55,871 nt of DNA from Betaproteobacteria bacterium. Its GTDB lineage: Bacteria > Pseudomonadota > Gammaproteobacteria > Burkholderiales > Rhodocyclaceae. The stretch lies in the NCBI GenBank assembly GCA_016208415.1, contig JACQYB010000083.1, positions 1 through 55,871 on the forward strand. The letters run 5' to 3'. A program made the position numbers and the translations under genes. Shown here in pieces: positions 1 through 6,836 of this stretch. Positions within the stretch are counted from its first letter, which is position 1. Each line of letters begins with the position of its first letter. The notes beneath the pieces were generated by a model that was not told where the DNA came from, did no database searches, and saw nothing but the letters and a program-made list of their open reading frames with translations.

Positions 1-1097
1 GGAGCCGCACGCACGGCGACGCTCGACTCGGTGTCCGTGCTGCGGAATGTCACCACGTGATCCACGTCGAGGCGGATGCCGATGCGCTCGCCGATGGCGT
101 GGTTGTGGTGGCTGGGCACCAGCGACAGTACCCGCTCGCCGCTGGCCAGGCGCAGGGTGTAGAGGATTTCGGCGCCGCGGAAGGCCTTGTGGGTGACCTC
201 GGCGCGCAGGGGGCTGGCGTCGTCGTGGACGACGTCGTCCGGCCGCAGCAGCACGTCCACATGGCAGCCGCGCTCGCAGGCGGCGCAGCCCACGCCGCAC
301 TCCACGGGCACCTTGCTGGTGAGCAGGCCCAGTTCCACATCCACCTGACGGTCATTGACCACGCGTCCCCGCAGCAGCACGCCCTGGCCGATGAAGTCCG
401 CGACGAAGCGGTTTGCCGGCCGGTGGTAGAGGTTGTAGGGGCTGTCCCACTGCTGGATGCGCCCTTCATGCATGATGCCGATGACGTCGGCCACCGCGAA
501 GGCCTCGTGCTGGTCGTGGGTGACCAGGACGGCGGTGGTGCCGCTGTGCTTGAGGATGTCGCGTACCTCCACCGACAGGCGTTCGCGCAACTCCACGTCC
601 AGGTTGGAGAAGGGCTCGTCGAGCAGCAGCAGGTCGGGCCGCGGTGCCAAGGCGCGCGCCAGTGCCACGCGCTGCTGCTGACCGCCGGACAGTTCGTGGG
701 GGTACTTGCGCTCCTGGGAGGCCAGGCCCACGGTGGCGAGCATCTCGGCAACCCGTCCCCGTCGCTGCTCACCCGGGATGCCGCGCAGGCCGAAAGCCAC
801 ATTGTCGCCGACACTGAGGTGGGGAAACAGCGCGTAATCCTGAAACACCATGCCGACGCGCCGCCGTTCCGCCGCGACGTGCCGGTTCGTGCTGCTGACG
901 GTTTCCTCGTTGATGCGTATGGCGCCGGCGGTGACCGGCTCGAAGCCGGCGATGCAGCGCAGCACCGTTGTCTTGCCGCAGCCGGAAGGCCCGAGGAGAC
1001 AACCGATGGCGCCGCTGGCCAGGCTGAAACCCAGGTGATCCACGATGTGGTGGTGGCCGTAGGCGTGGCAGACGTCTTCAAGGACCAGGGATGCCAT
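1..1097 (-). CDS. fbpC: Fe(III) ABC transporter ATP-binding protein, 3' end cut by window edge
   Basis: This is the ATPase of an Fbp-type ferric iron importer. It starts at the ATG whose complement lies at 1095-1097 and stays open to base 1, so about 365 residues are visible and the stop is outside the window. In order it shows Walker A GPSGCGKTT (residues 36-44), Q-loop QDYALFPHLS, signature LSGGQQQR, Walker B LLLLDEPFSNLD, H-loop VLVTHDQHEA, then a C-terminal TOBE-like regulatory part. That part holds four closely spaced cysteines, CGVGCAACERGC (residues 267-278), not a standard element of ABC ATPases. It is divergent from fbpB across a 94-bp gap. Other ABC importers of the CysA/PotA class have similar ATPases; the fbpB and fbpA neighbours decide the call. 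Confidence 0.9.
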   Translation of the reverse strand, partial: MASLVLEDVCHAYGHHHIVDHLGFSLASGAIGCLLGPSGCGKTTVLRCIAGFEPVTAGAIRINEETVSSTNRHVAAERRRVGMVFQDYALFPHLSVGDNVAFGLRGIPGEQRRGRVAEMLATVGLASQERKYPHELSGGQQQRVALARALAPRPDLLLLDEPFSNLDVELRERLSVEVRDILKHSGTTAVLVTHDQHEAFAVADVIGIMHEGRIQQWDSPYNLYHRPANRFVADFIGQGVLLRGRVVNDRQVDVELGLLTSKVPVECGVGCAACERGCHVDVLLRPDDVVHDDASPLRAEVTHKAFRGAEILYTLRLASGERVLSLVPSHHNHAIGERIGIRLDVDHVVTFRSTDTESSVAVRAA

Positions 1098-1156
1098 GGG
1101 CAGCAGTTCGGGGTGTGGCGGGACACCCGCCGACATGGCGTCGGCGGCAGATGCGC

Positions 1157-1175
1157 TCAATTATAATTCCCATTT
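1157..1175. promoter_or_regulatory. Candidate Fur operator in the fbpC/fbpB divergent promoter
   Basis: An AT-rich island in GC-rich surroundings lies midway between the two start codons. Read on the minus strand it is AATGGGAATTATAATTGA, which shares AATGsGAAtT with the regions upstream of fbpA and feoB. Iron-responsive control by Fur is inferred from this similarity and from the genes served; the match to the classical 19-bp Fur consensus is only partial. Confidence 0.4.
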
Positions 1176-1191
1176 CCAGGGGGAATCGGCT

Positions 1192-2901
1192 GTGAACCAG
1201 GGCACTGCATCGACCGCATCAGGCTCCCGGCGTGCCATGCCATGGCGTCCCGGCCGGTTGACGCTCGCTGCGCTCGCCGTGGCGTCATTGCTCGCCGTAC
1301 CGGTGGCCAGCGTTGCGCTCTACCTGTTTGCCGGCGGCACTGGGGATACCTGGACCCATCTCGCTTCCACGGTATTGCCTGACTACGTCGCCAATACCCT
1401 CTGGCTGTGTCTGTGGACTGGGGCGGGGGTGGTGAGCATGGGGGTGACGACGGCCTGGCTCACGGCGATGCACGAGTTCCCCGGGCGTCGCCTGTTCGAG
1501 TGGGCGCTGATCCTGCCGCTGGCCATGCCGGCCTACGTCATCGCCTACACCTACACGGACCTTCTGCAGTTCGTCGGTCCGGTGCAGGGAGCCCTGCGTG
1601 AAGTGTTCGGCTGGAAGGCAGGCGAGTACTGGTTCCCCGAAGTGCGCAGTGTCGGCGGGGCGGCGGCGATGTTCGCGCTGGTGCTCTATCCGTACGTGTA
1701 CATGCTGGTGCGCCCGGCCTTCCTGGAACGGGCCAGCGGCATGATCGAGGTGGGGCGCTCGCTGGGATACGGTCCGTGGGCGAGTTTCTTGCGCCTGTCG
1801 CTGCCCCTGGCGCGTCCGGCGGTGGCCGCGGGAACGGCCCTGGCGCTCATGGAAACCCTGGCGGATTACGGCACCGTGTCCTATTTCGCGGTGCAGACCT
1901 TTACCACCGGGATCTACCGCGCCTGGTTCTCATTGGGCGACCGGGTGGCGGCGGCGCAGTTGTCGGCGGCGCTGCTCGGATTCGTCGCCCTGATCCTGCT
2001 GCTGGAGCGGGCAAGCCGCGGCCGGGCGAGATTCCACAACACGACCGGGCGCCAGCGTCCCATGCCGGGCTACCGGCTGCGTGGACCGCTGGCATGGCTG
2101 GCAGCCGCGGCCTGCGCCATGCCCATCCTGCTGGGCTTCCTGCTGCCGGCATGGTTGCTGTTGCGCATGGCCCTGTCCGAGGAGGGCGTGCTGAGCCTGG
2201 ATCGCTTCGCCGCGCTGGCGCGCAACAGCTTCGTGCTGGCTTCAGTCACGGCCGTGGTCGCCGTCGCGTTTGCCGTGCTGCTGGGCTACGCGGCGCGGAT
2301 GGCGCGCAGCCGCCTGCCCGGCATGGTCAATCGACTGGTGGGCCTGGGCTATGCGGTGCCGGGGACGGTGATCGCCGTCGGGGTGCTGATTCCCGTGACC
2401 CGGCTGGACAACTGGATCGCGTACTGGATGCAGCAGGCCTTCGGCGTCAATCCTGGGTTGTTGCTCACCGGGGGGGTGGCCGCGCTCATCTACGCCTATC
2501 TCGTGCGCTTTCTGGCGGTGGCGCTGCACACCGTGGAGACGGGCCTGGGCAAGATCACGCCCAGCATGGATGAAGCTGCCCGCAGCCTCGGCCTTGCCCA
2601 GGGGGAGACGCTGCACCGGGTACATGTGCCCATGCTGCGCGCCAGCCTGCTGACGGCTGTCCTGCTGGTGTTCGTGGATGTGATGAAGGAGTTGCCGGCC
2701 ACCCTGGTGATGCGGCCGTTCAATTTCGACACGCTGGCGACGCAGACCTTCGTGCTGGCCTCCGACGAGCGTCTTGCGGAATCGTCGCTGCCGGCGCTGG
2801 CGATCGTCGCGGTGGGTCTGCTGCCGCTGATCGTGCTGTCCCGCCAGATCGGAGCGGGAGGAAGGCACAGCACCCGCTCGGGCGGTTCGGGCGCGGAGTG
2901 A
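1192..2901 (+). CDS. fbpB: Fe(III) ABC transporter permease, two fused permease modules
   Basis: A 569-residue inner-membrane permease of the FbpB/SfuB type. The protein contains two homologous halves, each with about six membrane segments and a cytoplasmic EAA-like loop: EVGRSLGYGPWASFLRLSLP in the first half and DEAARSLGLAQGETLHRVHVP in the second. These loops dock on FbpC. I chose the GTG at 1192 because AGGGGGA lies about eight bases upstream; the reading frame is open further up but would run into the fbpC start. An ATG about 13 codons further in is an alternative. The gene is convergent with fbpA, so the three-gene transporter is split over three transcripts rather than one fbpABC operon. 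Confidence 0.88.
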   Translation: MNQGTASTASGSRRAMPWRPGRLTLAALAVASLLAVPVASVALYLFAGGTGDTWTHLASTVLPDYVANTLWLCLWTGAGVVSMGVTTAWLTAMHEFPGRRLFEWALILPLAMPAYVIAYTYTDLLQFVGPVQGALREVFGWKAGEYWFPEVRSVGGAAAMFALVLYPYVYMLVRPAFLERASGMIEVGRSLGYGPWASFLRLSLPLARPAVAAGTALALMETLADYGTVSYFAVQTFTTGIYRAWFSLGDRVAAAQLSAALLGFVALILLLERASRGRARFHNTTGRQRPMPGYRLRGPLAWLAAAACAMPILLGFLLPAWLLLRMALSEEGVLSLDRFAALARNSFVLASVTAVVAVAFAVLLGYAARMARSRLPGMVNRLVGLGYAVPGTVIAVGVLIPVTRLDNWIAYWMQQAFGVNPGLLLTGGVAALIYAYLVRFLAVALHTVETGLGKITPSMDEAARSLGLAQGETLHRVHVPMLRASLLTAVLLVFVDVMKELPATLVMRPFNFDTLATQTFVLASDERLAESSLPALAIVAVGLLPLIVLSRQIGAGGRHSTRSGGSGAE

Positions 2902-3036
2902 CGCACAGGCGGGTGGGCCCCGTCTGTGTTCCGGAGGTCGGGGGCGGCCGCGACCCCTGCTGTACCGAACTCGGTCCCGGCCCTCTTCGGCGGAAGCGCA
3001 GACCCCCGCCGCCCCGCGGCGTTGGACGCGCTGCCG

Positions 3037-4062
3037 TCAGCGCCAGCCCGCCCGGTCGAATATCTTCTGCGCCTGGGCGGTGTTCTTCGCCAACGTACCT
3101 ACGTTCAGGCTGTCGGCCTTGAAACTCCCCAGGGCTTCCAGTGCAGGGTTGGCAACTACCGCGCTCTTGACCACCGGCCATTCGTTGTTGCCATTGGCGA
3201 AGTGGGCCTGGGCTTCATCGCTGGCCAGGTATTCCAGGAACTTCACCGCCGCCTGCGGGTGTGGCGCGGTCTTCAGCATGCCGCCCCCGGACACGTTGAT
3301 GTGGGTGCCGAAGCTCTTCTGGTTGGGCCACACCACCCCCACGCGCTCCATGACCTTGCGGTCTTCGGGTTTGTCGGAGCGCATGATCCGGGCGATGTAA
3401 TAGGTGTTGGATAGGGTGACCTGGCATTCCCCGGCCGCGACGGCCTTGATCTGGTCGGTGTCGCCACCCTTGGGCGAGCGGGCGAAATTCGCCACCAGGC
3501 CGCGGGCCCATTCCTCGGTCCCGGCCTCGCCGAGATGGCTGATCAGCGCAGAGCCCAGCGACAGGTTGTACGGATAGCCACCGGAGCGCACGCAGACCTT
3601 GCCCTTGAGTGCCGGCGCGGCCAGGTCCTCGTAGCGCTGCACCAGGGCCGGCTGGATTTCGGCCCTGTTGTAGACGATGACCCGGGCGCGGGTGGAAAAG
3701 GCGTACCACGTGCCGGTATGCAGGTTGGCGGGCACGCGCTGCTCCAGCAGCTTCGACTTCACCGGGGCAAACAGGCCCAGTTCGTCGGCCTTGGCCAGAC
3801 GCGCCGCATCTACGGTGATGAACAGGTCCGCGGGGCTGTTGGAGCCTTCATTGCGGAGGCGTTCCAGCAACTCATCTTCCTTGCCTTCGATACGGTTGAT
3901 GCGTATGCCCGTGGCCTTGGTGAAGTCGGCGTAGAGCGCTTCGTCGGTCTGGTAGTGACGGGCGGAGTAGAGGTTGAGCACGTTCTCTTCGGCGCTGGCA
4001 GCACCGGCGCCGAGCGCGGCGATGGCCGCGAGGATGTAGCGCAGGCCGGATCGGAAGGTCAT
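3037..4062 (-). CDS. fbpA: Periplasmic Fe(III)-binding protein
   Basis: A 341-residue substrate-binding protein of the FbpA/FutA family. Residues 1-24 are a clear signal peptide ending ASA, then the mature protein begins EENVLNLYSARHYQTDE, typical of the family. The tandem tyrosines Y221-Y222 in SNTYYIARI match the tyrosine pair that coordinates ferric iron in this family. It captures iron in the periplasm and hands it to FbpB/FbpC. The gene converges on fbpB with 135 bp between the stops, where I see only a short GC-rich hairpin. A palindrome 58 bases upstream is a candidate Fur site. Confidence 0.92.
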   Translation of the reverse strand: MTFRSGLRYILAAIAALGAGAASAEENVLNLYSARHYQTDEALYADFTKATGIRINRIEGKEDELLERLRNEGSNSPADLFITVDAARLAKADELGLFAPVKSKLLEQRVPANLHTGTWYAFSTRARVIVYNRAEIQPALVQRYEDLAAPALKGKVCVRSGGYPYNLSLGSALISHLGEAGTEEWARGLVANFARSPKGGDTDQIKAVAAGECQVTLSNTYYIARIMRSDKPEDRKVMERVGVVWPNQKSFGTHINVSGGGMLKTAPHPQAAVKFLEYLASDEAQAHFANGNNEWPVVKSAVVANPALEALGSFKADSLNVGTLAKNTAQAQKIFDRAGWR

Positions 4063-4120
4063 GGACCGACTCCCTGGGGAAAATTGTGGAGGGGCGATTG
4101 TAGAGGAATTGTTGCGCGAG

Positions 4121-4135
4121 TGCGAATCGTTCGCA
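4121..4135. promoter_or_regulatory. Candidate Fur operator upstream of fbpA
   Basis: TGCGAA-TCG-TTCGCA is a perfect 6-3-6 inverted repeat 58 bases upstream of the fbpA start. Aligned as 7-1-7 it keeps the outer TG/CA and inner AA/TT positions of the Fur box. On the minus strand the flank reads AATGCGAA, which also occurs upstream of feoB. Fur binding is inferred. Confidence 0.5.
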
Positions 4136-4160
4136 TTACTACGTCAGGATGGCCCGGATC

Positions 4161-4179
4161 GGCAGCCGGCGTGGCTGCC
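4161..4179 (-). terminator. Hairpin just after the 4182 gene
   Basis: GGCAGCC and GGCTGCC form a perfect 7-bp stem around a 5-base loop, starting two bases past the stop codon of the minus-strand gene. No T-run follows in the direction of transcription, so it may only mark or stabilise the 3' end. Confidence 0.4.
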
Positions 4180-4181
4180 CC

Positions 4182-4844
4182 TCAGTCTCCCGCGGGACCG
4201 AAGCGCAGAATCGTGATCAGGCGGCCCTCGAATTGCGCCTCGTAATGGACATCCATGCCCTGCCGCCACACCCGGAAGCCGGCCTGGGGCGCCGGAGTGG
4301 CGTCGCGGAAACGCAGGCGCGCGGTCTCCACCCGCACGATCTGCGACACGCGCATGGGGAAGTAGCCGTCGAGAAAGCGCCGCAGGAAGGGACCGTTGCG
4401 CAGGTTGAAGGCCCCGTCGGGCAGCCGCGCCAGAGCCCGACTGGCGGCGGTGACGCAAAGCCTGGCGGCGTGGCCGGTATCGCGCAACTGCACGGTATGG
4501 CCCTCGATCCAGGCCCGGCCGATGCCTTCGGCCTGTTCGATGCGCAGGTCACGGGTCCGGTCGCGATTGAAGACGACCTGGCTGTTGGGCACGGGATCGA
4601 GGTGTTCGTGGCACTGGCGCAGTTGAACCCAGCCATCGTCAAGGCTCGCGTCGGTGATGACGATCTCGTTGCGATGGTGATGGACCGGCTTGTTTGGCAG
4701 CTCCGACAGAAAGTGGAGCTGGCCTTCGTTGACGTGTGCCGCGGAGGGGGTGTCGAACGGATCGAAATCGGTGGCCTGGCCCCATGCGCAGGGGCCGGCG
4801 AGGATCAGGGACGGTACGGCGAGAAGGCCGAGGATCGCGCGCAA
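4182..4844 (-). CDS. Secreted protein of unknown function downstream of the NlpC gene
   Basis: I do not recognise the family. From the TTG at 4844 the protein (220 residues) begins with a well-formed signal peptide (RAILGLLAVPSLILAGPCAWGQA), so export is likely. The mature part is mixed polar and aromatic with no catalytic motif I can name. A longer form from the ATG at 4967 (261 residues) is possible, but its first 35 residues are arginine-rich and partly lie over codons that encode the conserved NlpC C-terminus in another frame. I therefore prefer TTG. It follows the peptidase gene closely and is probably co-transcribed with it, which suggests an envelope role but does not prove one. Confidence 0.6.
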   Translation of the reverse strand: MRAILGLLAVPSLILAGPCAWGQATDFDPFDTPSAAHVNEGQLHFLSELPNKPVHHHRNEIVITDASLDDGWVQLRQCHEHLDPVPNSQVVFNRDRTRDLRIEQAEGIGRAWIEGHTVQLRDTGHAARLCVTAASRALARLPDGAFNLRNGPFLRRFLDGYFPMRVSQIVRVETARLRFRDATPAPQAGFRVWRQGMDVHYEAQFEGRLITILRFGPAGD

Positions 4845-4902
4845 GGCTGTGGTGCGCCCCCGGGGCGTTGTGCGAAACGCAGCCCTGGCGCGGACGAGCC
4901 GC

Positions 4903-4950
4903 TCAGTCCGTGGGCAGGCGTCGTGCGCCGCTGAAGCGACCTTGCCACTA
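4903..4950 (-). other. In-frame extension behind the nlpC amber codon
   Basis: TAG at 4948-4950 is followed in frame by 14 sense codons and TGA at 4903-4905. The extension carries the family's closing W..RF.GARR pattern. Explanations are a recent nonsense mutation, a sequencing error (TAC or TAT to TAG), or readthrough. Confidence 0.6.
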
Positions 4951-5397
4951 GCCGTCGCGCAGGTCATCGACGCGCACCCTGCCGCCGGGCGCCGGGGCGT
5001 GCACGAAGCGGAAGTCGCCCAGATAGATGCCCACGTGGGAAAACGCCCGGCGCATGGTGTTGAAGAAGACAAGGTCTCCGGGCTGCAGGTCGGTTCGTAC
5101 CACCGGCATGCCGAGGCGGCTCATGTCCAGCGCGCGATGGGGCAGGTCGAGCCCCAGGGTTTCCCGGGCCACCCGGCGGACCAGGCCGCTGCAGTCGAAA
5201 CCGGTTTCCGGCGTATCGCCGCCACGGCGGTAGCGCACGCCGATCATGGACAGGGCGCGGTCCACGAATTCCTCGACGTCGGTCGCGTAGCGGACCAGCG
5301 GGTTGTCGGAGCGGGGGGGGACGGGGGATTCGGCGGCCGGGGAAGCCGCCGTCAGGAGCGCCAAAGCCACGCCAAGAAGTATTCGCCTCCAAGACAT
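4948..5397 (-). CDS. NlpC/P60 (C40) cell-wall peptidase, C-terminus cut by an amber codon
   Basis: A 149-residue secreted or lipid-free C40 peptidase predicted to cut peptide cross-links in peptidoglycan. Residues 1-22 form a signal peptide. The catalytic elements are all visible: Cys69 in GFDCSGL, His121 in FSHVGIYL, and a third polar residue, His133 in RFVHAP. The reading frame ends VRVDDLRDG followed by TAG. Reading past the TAG gives WQGRFSGARRLPTD and then TGA; W..RF.GARR is what usually closes this family. The amber codon therefore sits where a tyrosine is expected and removes about 15 residues. The catalytic triad is not affected. Confidence 0.85.
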   Translation of the reverse strand: MSWRRILLGVALALLTAASPAAESPVPPRSDNPLVRYATDVEEFVDRALSMIGVRYRRGGDTPETGFDCSGLVRRVARETLGLDLPHRALDMSRLGMPVVRTDLQPGDLVFFNTMRRAFSHVGIYLGDFRFVHAPAPGGRVRVDDLRDG

Positions 5398-5703
5398 GGG
5401 GCCGGACTATAGCCCAAGGTGTTAGTTGCGGTAAACCCATCGTTGCCGACGTGTGTTGGCACGGTGACGGGCGAGGGCCGGCCGGAACAGGGTTCGTGGG
5501 CGATCCGGGCCCGCGGCGGACTTCGGGTTGCGGGGGCGTAGAGTCGGGGGTGTGGCGCTGCAACATAGACAGGGTTTAGCGGCCCATAAAAGGAACATCA
5601 AGGGTTTCGGTATAATCGGCCGCTCGATAAAGCGCAAGTCCGCCGATCGGCAGCGGCCCCCGACAGGGGACGCGGACAAGGCGGGCTGGAGGAGGATCCA
5701 CAG
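5398..5703. other. Divergent nlpC/acuI intergenic region with a -10 element
   Basis: There is no gene in these 306 bases. A perfect TATAAT lies at 5611-5616 on the plus strand, 88 bases before the acuI start, without a convincing -35. AGGAGG at about 5689 is the acuI ribosome-binding site. I saw no operator palindrome. Confidence 0.45.
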
Positions 5704-6696
5704 GTGGAGCCGTTCAAGGCTTATCTCGTCAGCAGTGAAGATGATCGCGTATCCGGGCGTTTTGCGACTCTCGACGAGTCGGCGCTGGATCCCGGCGAAG
5801 TCACGATTCGCGTCCATTACTCCAGCGTCAATTACAAGGATGCACTGGCCGCCACCGGTGCGGGCAGGATCATCCGCCGCTTCCCCTGCGTCGGCGGGAT
5901 CGACCTGTCGGGTGTCGTGGAGGCGAGCAGCGATGCGCGCTTCCGGCCGGGCGAGCCGGTGATCGCCACCAGTTTCGACATCGGTGTGGCGCACCACGGC
6001 GGCTATGCCGAGTACGCCCGTATGCCCGCCGACTGGGTGGTACCGCTGCCTGCAGGCATGGACCTGTTCGAAGCCATGGCCCTGGGCACCGCCGGCTTCA
6101 CCGCGGCGCTGGGCATCGTGCGCATGGAGGACAACGGCCTGCGTCCGGAAAACGGCCCGGTGATCGTTACCGGTGCCACCGGAGGCGTGGGCAGCATTGC
6201 CATCGACATCCTCGCGAAGCTGGGCTATCACGTGGTGGCGCTCACGGGCAAGGGAGCCGAAGCGGACTATCTGCTCCGTCTTGGGGCCGCCGAAGTGATG
6301 TTGCGCAGCCATCTCGATCTTTCCCGCATCCGGCCGCTGGACAAGGCGCTGTGGGCGGGGGCGGTGGACAACCTGGGCGGCGAGGTACTGGCCTGGATCG
6401 CCAGCACGATGAAACAGGCGGGCACCATTGCCAGCATCGGGCTGGCAGCCTCGGCCAAGCTCGACACCACGGTGATGCCCTTCATCCTGCGCGGGGTCAG
6501 CCTGCTGGGGGTGGATTCCGGCTACATCGCCATGCCGGCGCGCCGGCGGGTGTGGGAGCGGCTGGCCACGGACATGCGTCCGCCGCATCTGGCCGCGATG
6601 ACGCGCACCATCGCCTTCGACGAATTGCCCGGGGTGTTCGGGGATTTCCTGGCGGCGCGGGCGAAGGGCCGCGTGGTGGTGCGCATCGGCGCGTGA
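5704..6696 (+). CDS. acuI: Acryloyl-CoA reductase AcuI-like (YhdH/YhfP quinone oxidoreductase family)
   Basis: A 330-residue medium-chain dehydrogenase/reductase without catalytic zinc. Family members such as AcuI reduce acryloyl-CoA to propionyl-CoA with NADPH. The N-terminal GroES-like part carries SVNYKDALAATG, typical of the YhdH group, and the nucleotide-binding fold has TGATGGVGS at residues 156-164. GTG at 5704 is the start, with AGGAGG about nine bases upstream. Its downstream neighbour prpE makes propionyl-CoA too, which supports a role in C3 metabolism or acrylate detoxification. A generic NADPH:quinone reductase role cannot be excluded from sequence alone. Confidence 0.82.
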   Translation: MEPFKAYLVSSEDDRVSGRFATLDESALDPGEVTIRVHYSSVNYKDALAATGAGRIIRRFPCVGGIDLSGVVEASSDARFRPGEPVIATSFDIGVAHHGGYAEYARMPADWVVPLPAGMDLFEAMALGTAGFTAALGIVRMEDNGLRPENGPVIVTGATGGVGSIAIDILAKLGYHVVALTGKGAEADYLLRLGAAEVMLRSHLDLSRIRPLDKALWAGAVDNLGGEVLAWIASTMKQAGTIASIGLAASAKLDTTVMPFILRGVSLLGVDSGYIAMPARRRVWERLATDMRPPHLAAMTRTIAFDELPGVFGDFLAARAKGRVVVRIGA

Positions 6697-6836
6697 GGGC
6701 GCATGGCGGATGGCCGCTTTGGCGCGTGGCCGACCGGTGTCGGTGCGATCCGGGAGGTCGGGGTACCGACCGAATACGAGAAACGAACACAAGAATCGAT
6801 AGCCAAAGTGCAGGGATCGACCGGGAGAGGAAGTAC

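Noticed and set aside
6351-6836. Open frame upstream of prpE that would add about 160 residues
   Set aside because: It lies entirely over acuI in another frame and has no family similarity; PrpE homologues begin near ATG 6837.
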